A stretch of DNA of 64,000 nucleotides, from NCBI GenBank assembly GCA_036320915.1, contig JAXBDG010000026.1:62001-126000 (forward strand), written 5' to 3'. Positions within the stretch are counted from its first letter, which is position 1. Every line of letters starts with the position of its first letter. The notes under the pieces are model-generated. The model did no database searches, was not told where the DNA came from, and saw only the letters and a list, made by a program, of their open reading frames with translations. Made by a program: the position numbers and the translations under genes. Shown here piece after piece: positions 1-13,658 of this stretch. Source of the DNA: Linnemannia elongata (taxonomy: Eukaryota > Mortierellomycota > Mortierellomycetes > Mortierellales > Mortierellaceae).

Positions 1-994
1 TAGATGTAGGGGTTAGGGTGGAGAGGCGAAAAAAGTAGGAGCCGGTTGGACCTATCCAAAAAAAATCAGTACCTACCGTGTACATCTTGTCAGTTGCGAT
101 AAAGTTGCGGAACTGAGAATTCTTGATTGCCAGATCAGGGAACTCTTCGGGAGAAAGAGGTCGAGTTTGGCCAACAAGGCGGACTGTGCTGAAGGGAAGT
201 GGGAGTGCATCAGATGCTGGGAGCTTGTTCGTCTTCTTCAGCTTTTCGTACAGTCCTTGGCGAACAGCACTGTAGGCTCCATCAGCTCCGACGAGGATGT
301 CGCCTTCAGCTTCGCTTTTATCGCTGAAGCGAATAAGGACGCCGTTGCCGCCTTGGTCCATGGAGAGAACCTTCTTTCCCAAGTGAACGCGCTCTTTTGG
401 AATCTGGCGGAGAAGCAAATCATAAATCTGAGGTCGAGAAACAATGTATCCGTTGGCACCATACCTATTAGGGTAGACGAGAGATGTATGTTAGTTTCTA
501 ATTGGCAAGGCGTTCTTTGTTCAAGAAGAGCGAATCAAAAAGGCACCGTTATCTTACAGTTCGTCGTGCCCCTCGAAATCCACTGAGAATTCGAGCTCTC
601 TATTCTCGTTACACATCTTGATCGCAGAGACGTATTTGCCCAGGGCGAGAAACTCTTCATAAATCCCGCACTGCTTAAAGAGGTTGGCGGTGGTGCAGTT
701 GAAGTACATCGCCGACCCTATAGCACAAAAAGAGTGTGGGTTAGATGATGGACGTTCTTCTGAGACAAATAGAGTTATCAGTGATCAATCAATAGAGTAA
801 TCCATGAACAGGGTGTTACCAAGGGGCTTGATTTCAGCGGCACGCTCATAGATCTCGAAGGGGATATCGGCCTTGTGAAGAAGCATGCCAAGGGTCAGAC
901 CTGCCAGACCTGCGCCAACGATGAGGACCTTGGGCCGTTTGGCATACATAATAGAACGGTCATGCTTAAAGGTGACGGCGGGGTTGATCTCCAT
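1..994 (-). CDS. FAD-dependent monooxygenase, copy M1 (5' part only)
   Basis: Exons 1-3 of the enzyme described in full at 13659-15732. Exon positions are 820-994, 558-717 and 77-464; the rest lies left of the window. All three exons are open and splice in phase, so this part is intact. The nucleotide-binding glycines and the DG motif are present. Confidence 0.88.
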
Positions 995-1628
995 GGTGAT
1001 GACGTTTTACTTTCCTGATCTGAAGCGGCGAGATGAGAGAATGAAGGATGCCGGGAGGGAGAGTCGATGTCGTGTGGTGGGGATGATGAGCGATGGGAAT
1101 GGAGAAAAAAGTAGATCAAGGAAAAAAAATGATCAACGGGGAAGAGAGATGCGGAAGGGCAAAGAAGTGGGCGTCGAGGAAAGAGGTACATAGGGAGGGA
1201 GAGCAAGTAGTCTCTCATGTCGCACAACGGATAGAGATGCAAAATAAAACAAACAGAGCAAAGGAGCATGGGCAAATAGACTTTTCCTACTGTGGGACAA
1301 CATAGAGTAGGGGGTGGCATCGACTGTGCGACGAGCTGGCTTGGTTAACCATATGAATGGTAAACGACATATTACACGAGTGCATGCGACACCAATGCTC
1401 CGGCCAGCACTCAGAGATGGATGCCTGTCTACACACCTTCCTTTGAGCAATGACTATGATACAATACAACGAATATATTAGCAACGTATAAGGTGTTTAT
1501 GTGTGTGTGTGTGTTGGAAATTGAAGCCGCTGGCTGAATCTGGGTGGTTGGGTGAATGGCAACTCTATACATTCAACTGTGATATAGATGTCGTGTGGCG
1601 TGTCTGTCATTTGGTGGCCGCATTGCTC

Positions 1629-2074
1629 TCAATCCTTTTGCTTCTCTGAGCGCTCCGGTAAGACAGGCAAGAGGTCTGAAAATTTAGCAATCAGATAATT
1701 AGTTGAAAAATTCTTTGGTGTCTGGAGGTGCGCGCTGTGTGTCCGGCCACCTTCGCTTTTGTGGTAATCTTGGGGGGTGCTCCTCGAGTGCCCGTGTCTG
1801 TATTGCATAATGCCCTTCGGGTGCCCGTGCCGTCTCTTGGCGTCAACACTGCAGTCCCGTTAGCTGAGGGGAAGTTATCTGAGGGAAGGGGGAGAAGATA
1901 GGGGAGCGTCTGCTGCTGTTTTCATTTCGTTGGTCTCTCTTACCGTCTTGATTTTTTCGACGACGGGCCCGTGTGCTCTTGGCTGTTCTTGTGCACATAC
2001 CAACGCCCGCTGTCTGTCTCCAGTTTTGACAGCCTCTCTTGTGCCTTAACATTTTCGGGGGCGTCCTTAAGCAT
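1629..2074 (-). CDS. Possible small gene S, unit U1
   Basis: Same three-exon layout as at 28181-28626 and no indel seen in the exons. Function not recognised. Confidence 0.3.
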
Positions 2075-2661
2075 GAAAGGAGGCTAACGAGAGGATAAAG
2101 AGGCGGCCTGTGCGAAAAAAACACGTCAATATTCATGTATCTTTAGCATGCAAACGAACTTTCAGCTGGCAGGTTAAATTCGTTCGAACCGTACTAGAAT
2201 GGTACCCGCGCGAGGAAGTTGAAAAATAAGGAGAGGAGAACGGAAGGTCTTCATTCGCCCAACACAGTACTTGGCGTCCAATGCAGTACAGTTATAGTAC
2301 AATGCAGTGGTAGAGAACAAAATACAGTTGACCAAAGAAAAGCAAGCAAGCTTTCTTGAAGCGCAAAGACGGAGAATACTCTCGAGCCAACCAACGGTTG
2401 ATTAATTGATCAGTAGTTGTTGACAGCGCTGTCGATTTCCTTTACAGTAGCAACGGAGGTGACTTTTTGGTCATTGGCGATTGTTTCCCCGAACCCTGGA
2501 GCACTTGGAATGGGAAGGAGAAAAGGTACTAGTCTAGGTCAATAGAGTAAAGATGCCAGAGCTGTAAGCTCGTCTTTTGTCGCTGTAAGAGATTCGAAAT
2601 TGCCACGTTAAGCACAACTCTCAAGTGGTCGAAGTCAGGTATGGGTCAGTAAGATTTTATT

Positions 2662-5066
2662 TCACGTCCTCTGTAGAATTCAAGAGTCGATCCTTCGTGC
2701 CGGCATTTTGTTGCACTGGGATCTGCAATCCATGATTTGCCACCAGCTGCTGACTCCAGATCGATCTTCAGCACATACTGCCTCACACGCTGTATATCAG
2801 CAGGGACGGTACGGTAACCTTCCCCTCAGAGGTCAAGTAGTCCTGCTTCTCGAAATCGGCATACACATGACTGGGACGACAAAAATAAGCCGAAGTTCGC
2901 AAGAGGAATCCACCGTGCTTGAATGGAGACTTGCGATAAGCTTTTGAGAGCGTGGGCCTTTGACGGGGGTGACTCTTGGATACCGTGATTTGGAATAGGT
3001 CTCTGGGAGGCGAGCAGCAGATCGACACAGGGATAGTTGCAATCTTTGGTATGCATAGTGTACCTGCCGGGACCGGAGTAATCTTGTCAAATGCGTACCT
3101 CTGGATTCCCGGGATTCCAAAGAAGCGAGGTCCCCAGTCAGGAGATCCTGATTTCAAAGGTATGGCCACCTTCTCGGAAGGCACGGAGGACATATGCTTC
3201 GAACATAATACCGCTAGCGCTTCCGTTGGGTCCGAGATGAGCTCTCCAGCACTATCTTTTGAGCGTCCTGACTCAGTAAAGCGGCAACCTTCTCAGCGAC
3301 GTATGTTGATGCCCATTCCAATCGAAAGTTGCGATGATCATCGTGGGCCAACGGTGAATCAGACGGCTACTGAAGTCGAGCGATTCTTTCGCTTGCGAGA
3401 AGTACTGCATCAGAGTCACCGGATCTTGACTGTCTGAGGGCTTGTTCAAGACGCTCACATGCCGACCTTGGCGCTGTCAAGGTCGTCGGACTAGTGTTAA
3501 CTACGATGAATAGATCAAGGCGTAATAGAGCTCTATTAGTAAAAGAAGTCAGCTGGCGGTGTATTGAATACTCCAAAAGTAAGATTTCTCAAGAAAAGCG
3601 GTGGGTTTGGCCTATACAGACCTGCATCGGCCATCGTAGGACATATCTCGGCACACCGCCTATCTTTGAGTAGAGTCTTCTACCACCGCTTCCAAAGGAA
3701 CCACCTCGAAGCGACGACACTGGCCTGCACTTCTTCAACTCTTCCAGATGCCATGGGCCATAGTATACGCCATGTACCTCTTTTTCACATCCTTATGGTG
3801 GGCTTCGGAAATAGGGTCTTTGGCGAAGCTGAAATGACGGTCTTGGCTCGACCGAGTACTGGATCAGGAGTGCTGTCGACAAAATACCATGTGTCGGGTA
3901 GACTGAGAAAGGGTTTAAAGTCTCGATATTGCCGGATCTGACAGTAGAGCGCCCTCCAAAACGTAGCATTTCGCGCTCCGTTTGGTGTGGAAAACGATTA
4001 TCGGAGGGTTGTCGTCGTCGCTCTCGGCAAGAAGTCGGATGGCGAAGTACACTAGAAGGCCGATTTGCCGATCCCAGATGTACCTGTAACAATGACATGC
4101 TTCAACTCGTTCCAGTATACGGGCGATTGTTCTCAAACGTCGAGATTATGTCGTAAAGATCTTTGTAAGCCTCTCTGACATAGATCGTTTGTACGACGAC
4201 TGGAAGTAAGATGCCGCGAGGAGCCGATATCTTGTCCATGTCTTTGATGTTGGCGCCGTGCAACTCGAGGGCAGTGCGAGACAATGAGCTAAAATGTCAT
4301 CTCCAGCAATATCCTGACCAATGGAAGCAAGCAATGAGACCCTCTCTTTCCTGCTTAGACGAGAGAGGTAAACTTGGTCATCCACCACAGCCTTCTCAGT
4401 GAGACCAGCCTCTTCAATTGCATCCTTCAGAGTGTGCGGACGATGGCGCTTCCTGCTGGAAGAGGGTCCTGGTAAGAGAAAGGTGGCACAAGAGATGTAC
4501 CAATCAAGAATATTAGCAACTTGTACAATGTCCGTGGATAATTGAATGAAAGCAAAGGGCTCCTTTAGACACAGCTGAAGACAAATATTCACCTGCATCT
4601 TCCTCACGGTCTCTTTTCGCAACTATAGGAAATAAAAAAAAATAAAAAAAAAGTAGTAAATAACGCAAATGGAGATCACAATAGAGTTATGCTGAGATGT
4701 TCATACGCAAGGCGTATTTTGAAAGCAAAGCGCGTTTGCATTACCTGGCAAGGGTCGCTGGACAATGACGTGAATCGTGTCTTCTGGCAAATCAGCATCA
4801 AAGACCATGGAGAGCTTGTTGGTCGCCCTCAGTTTTTTTTTCACAGGCACAGAGTCGAGCAGAACAGGAAGGTCGTTGTCGTCGTCGTCATGAATGGAGA
4901 CGCGCCATAGAGTGAGCTTGTCAGCACATCAAATCGAAAGTCGTTCTTGCTTGATGAGCCCCTTGAGGTCGCCGATGGTCTTGGTTGACTCGATCTCAAC
5001 AGGGAACGCGTTGGAGGTAGCCTCTCCATCAACGAGACAGAACAGAGTGAGGTGATTGTCGTTCAT
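2662..5066 (-). pseudogene. Crinkler gene, copy C1 (mosaic of types A and B, many indels)
   Basis: By homology: exon 1 4745-5066, exon 2 4593-4622, exon 3 3622-4468, exon 4 from about 3500 to 2662. The NTPase half reads like type B (for example 3945-4025) and the nuclease half like type A (2870-3100), with hybrid spellings at 2930-2950 and 3480-3545 that match neither. Exon 1 is disrupted near 4928-4950. No long frame survives in exons 3 and 4. Collapse of two alleles into one consensus is a real alternative to recombination. Confidence 0.7.
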
Positions 5067-5439
5067 GGCGTAGAATAAACTGAAAAATGACAGAGAGAGA
5101 TGGCAAGGGCTGTAAAGAAGGCAGAATGAAAAGAAAACAAGAGAAAAGAAAGATGTGGAAAGAAAGAAAAAAGAAGGCGAGGGATAAAAAAAAAGGAAGT
5201 GGTGACGAAGGCGATGAAGGCGTGAGAATGGTGGCAAAGGAAAAGAATGGAGGTGTGAGAAAGTTGGCGAAGGCGCTGAAGAAAAGGCGGGAGCGTAGTA
5301 AAGAAAGGAATAGTAAAGGTAGAGAAGCAAAATATGAGGGCACGGGAGTGGTAAGACTATGCATCATGAAATATAACGATGACATCATCATTATATGTCA
5401 CATGACGTTAGAAAGGGAGATTTTTTGGGGGGTATTTCC

Positions 5440-5685
5440 ATGCTATCCTTCCGTCATTCTTCCTTCCTGGTCATCCGGAGGTATGCGCAGGTGCGCCTGG
5501 CGCAGATTACGGATTGTGTTTCCTCGGTTTTGCGCAGTACACTTTATCTATTCTGCTTTACTATAACGACGTAGAATACCGTGCTCGCATGAGCTACACT
5601 TAGACTTCCGTTTTCGGATTAAAACGTTGACGTTCCAAAAAAAAAAAAAAAAAAAAATGCTATCCTTCCGTCATTCTTCCTTCCT
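5440..5685 (+). mobile_element. Truncated LINE tail with target duplications, unit U1
   Basis: Element 5469-5656 is the last ~168 bp of the LINE 3' UTR plus poly(A). It is flanked by perfect 29-bp direct repeats at 5440-5468 and 5657-5685, the hallmark of target-primed insertion. It differs from the long copies at two bases near the end (TTACTATAA, AAACGTTG), so it came from another LINE source copy. Confidence 0.92.
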
Positions 5686-6265
5686 CTTCAGTTTCTTTTT
5701 CATACTTTTTTCCTCTCTACCCCTTCTGCGTCCTTTCTGTACCATTTACCAGTTTCTTTTCTATCACCTTTGCCTCGATCTTTCGACCGTTGGCGCCATC
5801 GATTTTTTTTCCTTTTATTTCTGCTGATTTCTGGTGATGATTTCTGTTGAAAGTCCGCTTGGTACGGTGCAGCAGTAGTAGTAGAGAACCCACGCAATAC
5901 AACGAAGAAATGCAAGTAAAATTTTTCTGAAGCAGCGAAGCGCGGTAAGGTGGAATACACGATCGAGCCAACCACCGGTTGATCAATTGATCAGTGAGAC
6001 GAGATAGCCCTTCCCATGATTCTCCTCATTCTCCTCGTCGTTCCAGATTTTTTTATCAGGTGAACCCCTGTGACTTAAATTAAGCTGTATGGTTGCGTGT
6101 AAAAATGATGTAGGGGAAGCCGTTTAAGTCAGGCCTCGAGAAGTGTGTATCTTAGTTACTGGATGAATTATTGACAATTGGTGTTTACTATGTTGTCCAG
6201 CGGATTAGGGTTTTTAAAAACAAAGCTTGCCCTCTCTCCCACACACACACTCTCTCTCGCTGTCT

Positions 6266-8340
6266 CTACACAACTTGGGTTGTTTTCGATGGTTCAGTCT
6301 CCTCAGGAGCCTTGATAGACAAACTAGGCTGAGGAGCAGTCTTAATAGTACCCTTGTCCTCAGCTGCTGGCAAAAAGGCAGCCTGGGGACGATTGGTGAA
6401 CTGGCGACGCTCAAACTTCCGCACGACCCATGCAGGCATATTCTTCACAATATACCGGGTGGCCTTGGACGAGACAGACTATTATGTACAATAGGGAGGG
6501 ACCGGGACAACATCAATAACAGAATCAATCGCTGGTCGTTGGGCCTAAATATTGCAAAATGTGATAAAAAGCGAGAAGGCCATCTCTTACCTGACCCGCC
6601 ATGGTCCTAAAGGCCTTGCTATTTTCGAATGCCTTCTCAACCCAATCGATGCGCTCCTCTTGGTAGGCCTTGAATGCATCTTCAATCTCCTCCGCGATAG
6701 GATGGAAGGGGAGTCCGTTGATGCGGTTCGCCAATGCTATGGCATCATGCATGGCGTTGGCAGCACCCACACCTCCAGCAGGATTGAACTAAGACACAGT
6801 GCAAAAAGAGAGTATGATAAGTACGCACAATAGTTTACAGTACTGTAGCAATATGCTTACTCATTTCACAACATCATTCGTTGGCTCTACCTTATGGCAT
6901 GCTAAAATGCAAAATCCATAGAAAAAGTGTATAATCGGAGAACCGGGCGGAAAAGGTTAGGCACGATGAAGAAACATGCATATTTTGGTGGATACTTGCA
7001 AGTATGTGCAAATTCAAACAGAAAAATGAACATACCATCACCGATGAGAACTGTACGACAGTCGTACCAGGTCTTGAAGACTTTCTCCTCCAGCATGACC
7101 TTGGAGATCAACTCCTTAGGAGAGCGGTCGATCAAGTCTTGAAGAGTGAGGATCTTGTCGCCTCCACTGATAATAGGAAAATCCTTAACTTGCTCGCACA
7201 TCGCCGCAGCAGCCTCAGGTCCCCACTCTGAGTTACGAAAAGCGTCATTGTCTTTACTGGTTTCCTCATCAAGGAAGAGAATAGCACCCCAACACACAGT
7301 ATTCTGGACTGTTGTTGCTGTGGACCACTAGCATGAACAATAAAACATAGATGTAGGGGTTAGGGTGGAGAGGCGAAAAAAGTAGGAGCCGGTTGGACCT
7401 ATCCAAAAAAAATCAGTACCTACCGTGTACATCTTGTCAGTTGCGATAAAGTTGCGGAACTGAGAATTCTTGATTGCCAGATCAGGGAACTCTTCGGGAG
7501 AAAGAGGTCGAGTTTGGCCAACAAGGCGGACTGTGCTGAAGGGAAGTGGGAGTGCATCAGATGCTGGGAGCTTGTTCGTCTTCTTCAGCTTTTCGTACAG
7601 TCCTTGGCGAACAGCACTGTAGGCTCCATCAGCTCCGACGAGGATGTCGCCTTCAGCTTCGCTTTTATCGCTGAAGCGAATAAGGACGCCGTTGCCGCCT
7701 TGGTCCATGGAGAGAACCTTCTTTCCCAAGTGAACGCGCTCTTTTGGAATCTGGCGGAGAAGCAAATCATAAATCTGAGGTCGAGAAACAATGTATCCGT
7801 TGGCACCATACCTATTAGGGTAGACGAGAGATGTATGTTAGTTTCTAATTGGCAAGGCGTTCTTTGTTCAAGAAGAGCGAATCAAAAAGGCACCGTTATC
7901 TTACAGTTCGTCGTGCCCCTCGAAATCCACTGAGAATTCGAGCTCTCTATTCTCGTTACACATCTTGATCGCAGAGACGTATTTGCCCAGGGCGAGAAAC
8001 TCTTCATAAATCCCGCACTGCTTAAAGAGGTTGGCGGTGGTGCAGTTGAAGTACATCGCCGACCCTATAGCACAAAAAGAGTGTGGGTTAGATGATGGAC
8101 GTTCTTCTGAGACAAATAGAGTTATCAGTGATCAATCAATAGAGTAATCCATGAACAGGGTGTTACCAAGGGCTTGATTTCAGCGGCACGCTCATAGATC
8201 TCGAAGGGGATATCGGCCTTGTGAAGAAGCATGCCAAGGGTCAGACCTGCCAGACCTGCGCCAACGATGAGGACCTTGGGCCGTTTGGCATACATAATAG
8301 AACGGTCATGCTTAAAGGTGACGGCGGGGTTGATCTCCAT
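6266..8340 (-). CDS. FAD-dependent monooxygenase, copy M2 (frameshift in exon 1)
   Basis: Exons: 8167-8340, 7905-8064, 7424-7811, 7036-7327, 6891-6901 (microexon), 6591-6788, 6266-6478. Exon 1 is 174 nt instead of 175: a run of four G on the plus strand near 8169 is three here. This shifts the frame just before the first splice site. Everything else matches the intact copies. A single missing base in a homopolymer could be a sequencing error, so I would not call the copy dead on this alone. Confidence 0.85.
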
Positions 8341-8972
8341 GGTGATGACGTTTTACTTTCCTGATCTGAAGCGGCGAGATGAGAGAATGAAGGATGCCGG
8401 GAGGGAGAGTCGATGTCGTGTGGTGGGGATGATGAGCGATGGGAATGGAGAAAAAAGTAGATCAAGGAAAAAAATGATCAACGGGGAAGAGAGATGCGGA
8501 AGGGCAAAGAAGTGGGCGTCGAGGAAAGAGGTACATAGGGAGGGAGAGCAAGTAGTCTCTCATGTCGCACAACGGATAGAGATGCAAAATAACAACAGAG
8601 CAAAGGAGCATGGGCAAATAGACTTTTCCTACTGTGGGACAACATAGAGTAGGGGGTGGGGCATCGACTGTGCGACGAGCTGGCTTGGTTAACCATATGA
8701 ATGGTAAACGACATATTACACGAGTGCATGCGACACCAATGCTCCGGCCAGCACTCAGAGATGGATGCCTGTCTACACACCTTCCTTTGAGCAATGACTA
8801 TGATACAATACAACGAATATATTAGCAACGTATAAGGTGTTTATGTGTGTGTGTGTGTTGGAAATTGAAGCCGCTGGCTGAATCTGGGTGGTTGGGTGAA
8901 TGGCAACTCTATACATTCAACTGTGATATAGATGTCGTGTGGCGTGTCTGTCATTTGGTGGCCGCATTGCTC

Positions 8973-9417
8973 TCAATCCTTTTGCTTCTCTGAGCGCTCC
9001 GGTAAGACAGGCAAGAGGTCTGAAAATTTAGCAATCAGATAATTAGTTGAAAAATTCTTTGGTGTCTGGAGGTGCGCGCTGTGTGTCCGGCCACCTTCGC
9101 TTTTGTGGTAATCTTGGGGGGTGCTCCTCGAGTGCCCGTGTCTGTATTGCATAATGCCCTTCGGGTGCCCGTGCCGTCTCTTGGCGTCAACACTGCAGTC
9201 CCGTTAGCTGAGGGGAAGTTATCTGAGGGAAGGGGGAGAAGATAGGGGAGCGTCTGCTGCTGTTTTCATTTCGTTGGTCTCTCTTACCGTCTTGATTTTT
9301 TCGACGACGGGCCCGTGTGCTCTTGGCTGTTCTTGTGCACATACCAACGCCCGCTGTCTGTCTCCAGTTTTGACAGCCTCTCTTGTGCCTTAACATTTTC
9401 GGGGCGTCCTTAAGCAT
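8973..9417 (-). CDS. Possible small gene S, unit U2 (one base short in exon 1)
   Basis: The run of five G near 9400 is four here, which shifts the frame a few codons after the ATG. Otherwise as in U4. Confidence 0.25.
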
Positions 9418-10003
9418 GAAAGGAGGCTAACGAGAGGATAAAGAGGCGGCCTGTGCGAAAAAACACGTCAATATTCATGTATCTTTAGCATGCAAACGAA
9501 CCTTTCAGCTGGCAGGTCAAATTCGTTCGAACCGTACTAGAATGGTACCCGCGCGGAGGAAGTTGAAAAATAAGGAGAGGAGAACGGAAGGTCTTCATTC
9601 GCCCAACACAGTACTTGGCGTCCAATGCAGTACAGTTATAGTACAATGCAGTGGTAGAGAACAAAATACAGTTGACCAAAGAAAAGCAGCAGCTTTCTTG
9701 AAGCGCAAAGACGGAGAATACTCTCGAGCCAACCAACGGTTGATTAATTGATCAGTAGTTGTTGACAGCGCTGTCGATTTCCTTTACAGTAGCAACGGAG
9801 GTGACTTTTTGGTCATTGGCGATTGTTTCCCCGAACCCTGGAGCACTTGGAATGGGAAGGAGAAAAGGTACTATTCTAGGTCAATAGAGTAAAGATGCCA
9901 GAGCTGTAAGCTCGTCTTTTGTCGCTGTAAGAGATTCGAAATTGCCACGTTAAGCACACTCTCAAGTGGTCGAAGTCAGGTATGGGTCAGTAAGATTTTA
10001 TTT

Positions 10004-12455
10004 TCACGTCCTCTGTAAGAATTCAAGAGTCGATCCTTCGTGCCGGCATTTTGTTGCACTGGGATCTGCAATCCAGGTGATTTGCCACCAGCTGCTGACT
10101 CCAGATCGATCTTCAGCACATACTGCCTCACACGCTGTATATCAGCAGGGACGGTACGGTAAACCTTCCCCTCAGAGGTCAAGTAGTCCTGCTTCTCGAA
10201 ATCGGCATACACATGACTTGGGACGACAAAAATAAGCCGAGTTCGCCAAGAGGAGATATCCACGTGCTTGAAGGAGACTGCTGATAAGCTTTGAGAGCGG
10301 TGGCCTTTGACGGGGTGACTCTTGGATACCGTGATTTGGAATAGGTCTCTGGGAGCGAGCAGCAGATCGACACAGGGATAGTTGCAAATCTTTGGTATGC
10401 ATAGTGTACCTGCCGGGACCGGAGTAATCTTGTCAAAATGCGTAACCTCTGGATTCCACGGGATATCCAAAAGCGAGGTCCCAGTCAGAGATCCCTGATT
10501 TCAAAGGTATGGCCCTTCTCGGAAGGCACGGAGGACATATGCTTCGAACATAATAACCGCTAGCGCTTCCGTTGGTTCCGAGATGAGCCTCTTCCAGCAC
10601 TATCTTTTGAGCGTCCTGACTCAGTAAAGCGGCAACCTTCTCAGCGACGTATGTTGATGCCCATTCCAATCGAAAGTTGCGATGATCATTCGTGGGCCAA
10701 CGGTGAATCAGACGGCTTACTGAAGTCGAGCGATTCTTTCGCTTGCGAGAAGTACTGCATCAGGGTCACCGGATCTTGACTGTCTTGAGGGCTTGTTCAA
10801 GACGCTCACATGCCGTACCTTGGCGCTGTCAAGATCGTCGGGACTGAGTTTTTTAACACCTACCAGGAAATAGGTCAAACGTAATAGAGCATTCTATTAA
10901 CAACATAAAGTCAAGCTGGCGGTGTATTGAATACTCCCAAAAGTGAAGATGGTTCTCACAGAAAAGCGCAGTGGGTGGCCTATAAGATACCTTCATTGGC
11001 CATCGTAGGACATATCTCGGCACACCGCCTATCTTTGAGTAGAGCTCTTCTACCGCTTCCAAAGGAACCACCTCGAAGCCGAACACTGGCCCAGCACTTC
11101 TGCAACTCTTCCAGATCCATGGGCCATGTAATAACGCCATGTTACCCTCTTTTTCGACGTCCTTATGGCGGGCCTCGGAAAATAGGGTCTTTGGCGAAGC
11201 TGAAATGACGGTCTTGGCTCGACCGAGTATTGGTCAGGAGAGCTGTCGACAAAATACCATGTGTCGGGTAGACTGAGAAAGGGTTTAAAAGCTCGATATT
11301 GCCGGATCTGAACCGTAGAGCGCCCTCCAAAACGTAGCATTCCGCGCTCTGTTTGGTGTGGAAAACGATATCGGAGGGTTGTCATGTCACTCTCGGCAAG
11401 AAGTCGGATGGCGAAGTACACTAGAAAGGCCGATTTGCCTATCCCAGATGTACCTGTAACAATGATGCTTTCAACCTCGTTTCCCAGTGCATACGGGCGA
11501 TTGTTCTCAAACTTGTCGACGATTATGTCGTAAAGATCTTTGTAAGCCTCTCTGACATAGATCGCTTGTACGACGACTGGAAGTAAGATGCCGCGAGGAG
11601 CCGATATCTTGTCCATGTCTTTGATGTTGGCGCCGTGCAACTCGAGGGCAGTGCGAGACAATGAGCTAAAAATGTCATCTCCAGCAATATCCTGACCAAT
11701 GGAAGCAAGCAATGAGACCCTCTCTTTCCTGCTTAGACGAGAGAGGTAAACTTGGTCATCCACCACAGCCTTCTCAGTGAGACCAGCCTCTTCAATTGCA
11801 TCCTTCAGAGTGTGCGGACGATGGCGCTTCCTGCTGGAAGAGGGTCCTGGTAAGAGAAAGGTGGCACAAGAGATGTACCAATCAAGAATATTAGCAACTT
11901 GTACAATGTCCGTGGATAATTGAATGAAAGCAAAGGGCTCCTTTAGACACAGCTGAAGACAAATATTCACCTGCATCTTCCTCACGGTCTCTTTTCGCAA
12001 CTATAGGAAATAAAAAAAAATAAAAAAAAGTAGGTAAATAACGCAAATGGAGATCACAATAGAGTTATGCTGAGATGTTCATACGCAAGGCGTATTTGAA
12101 AGCAAAGCGCGTTTGCATTACCTGGCAAGGGTCGCTGGACAATGACGTGAATCGTGTCTTCTGGCAAATCAGCATCAAAGACCATGGAGAGCTTGTTGGT
12201 CGCCCTCAGTTTTTTTTTTTCACAGGCACAGAGTCGAGCAGAACAGGAAGGTCGTTGTCGTCGTCGTCATGAATTGAGACGCGCCATAGAGTGAGCTTGT
12301 CAGCATCAACATCCTGAAAGTCGTTGGTCTTCTTCGGTCTTGATGAGCCCCTTGAGGTCGCCGATGGTCTTGGTTGACTCGATCTCAACAGGGAACGCGT
12401 TGGAGGTAGCCTCTCCATCAACGAGACAGAACAGAGTGAGGTGATTGTCGTTCAT
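10004..12455 (-). pseudogene. Crinkler gene, copy C2, type A (frameshifts)
   Basis: Exons by homology: 12122-12455, 11971-12000, 10991-11846, 10004-10859. Exon 1 has an extra C near 12336 and a T run of 11 instead of 9 at 12210-12220. Exon 3 is open from the header linker through the Walker A motif and breaks near 11130. Exon 4 has several missing bases (for example near 10250 and 10470), and its C-terminus near 10030 is out of frame, so the usual stop is bypassed. Confidence 0.75.
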
Positions 12456-12829
12456 GGCGTAGAATAAACTGAAAAATGACAAGAGAGATGGCAAGGGCTG
12501 TAAAGAAGGCAGAATGAAAAGAAAACAAGAGAAAAGAAAGATGTGGAAAGAAAGAAAAAGAAGGCGAGGGATAAAAAAAAGGAAGTGGTGACGAAGGCGA
12601 TGAAGGCGTGAGAATGGTGGCAAAGGAAAAGAATGGGAGGTGTGAGAAAGTTGGCGAAGGCGCTGAAGAAAAGGCGGGAGCGTAGTAAAGAAAGGAATAG
12701 TAAAGGTAGAGAGGCAAAAATATGAGGGCACGGGAGTGGTTAAGACTATGCATCATGAAATATAACGATGACATCATCATTATATGTCACATGACGTTAG
12801 AAAGGGGAGATTTTTTGGGGGGTATTTCC

Positions 12830-13073
12830 ATGCTATCCTTCCGTCATTCTTCCTTCCTGGTCATCCGGAGGTATGCGCAGGTGCGCCGCGCAGATTACGG
12901 ATTGTGTTTCCTCGGTTTTGCGCAGTACACTTTATCTATTCTGCTTTACTATAACGACGTAGAATACGTGCTCGCATGAGCTACACTTAGACTTCCGTTT
13001 TCGGATTAAAACGTTGACGTTCCAAAAAAAAAAAAAAAAAAAAAATGCTATCCTTCCGTCATTCTTCCTTCCT
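12830..13073 (+). mobile_element. Truncated LINE tail with target duplications, unit U2
   Basis: Element 12859-13044 with 29-bp direct repeats at 12830-12858 and 13045-13073. Two bases (CT) are missing near 12886 relative to the other copies. Confidence 0.92.
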
Positions 13074-13658
13074 CTTCAGGTTTCTTTTTCATACTTTTTT
13101 TCCTCTCTACCCCTTCTGCGTCCTTTCTGTACCATTTACCAGTTTCTTTTCTATCACCTTTGCCTCGATCTTTCGACCGTTGGCGCCATCGATTTATTTT
13201 TCCTTTTATTTCTGCTGATTTCTGGTGATGATTTCTGTTGAAAGTCCGCTTGGTACGGTGCAGCAGTAGTAGTAGAGAACCCACCGCAATACAACGAAGA
13301 AATGCAAGTAAAATTTTTCTGAAGCAGCGAAGCGCGGTAAGGTGGAATACACGATCGAGCCAACCACCGGTTGATCAATTGATCAGTGAGACGAGATAGC
13401 CCTTCCCATGATTCTCCTCATTCTCCTCGTCGTTCCAGATTTTTTTATCAGGTGAACCCCTGTGACTTAAATTAAGCTGTATGGTTGCGTGTAAAAATGA
13501 TGTAGGGGAAGCCGTTTAAGTCAGGCCTCGAGAAGTGTGTATCTGTAGTTACTGGATGAATTATTGACAATTGGTGTTTACTATGTTGTCCAGCGGATTA
13601 GGGTTTTTAAAAACAAAGCTTGCCCTCTCTCCCACACACACACTCTCTCTCGCTGTCT

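Larger units (their letters stand above)
1..7347. repeat. Tandem unit U1 (FMO-S-CRN cassette)
   Basis: First of seven head-to-tail units, phased on the first window base (this phase is arbitrary and lies inside an FMO intron). The same 20-base start recurs at 7348. It holds FMO exons 1-3, the S reading frame, CRN copy 1, a truncated LINE and the 3' part of the next FMO. CRN copy 1 is a patchwork of the two CRN allele types seen elsewhere and has many indels, so this unit is either a true mosaic or a poorly resolved consensus at the array edge. Confidence 0.93.

Noticed and set aside
1..30. TTAGGG-like words (TAGGGGTTAGGG) at the window start and in each unit
   Set aside because: Single short matches inside an FMO intron, not tandem; not a telomere.
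2662..5066. A third CRN allele type in U1
   Set aside because: Every diagnostic stretch I compared fits A or B, with hybrids at the joins; a mosaic or merged consensus is simpler.
7514..7933. Plus-strand open frame of 139 codons repeated in most units (also at 167, 14905, 41571)
   Set aside because: It is the antisense shadow of FMO exons 2 and 3, whose minus-strand reading has clear family motifs and consistent splicing.
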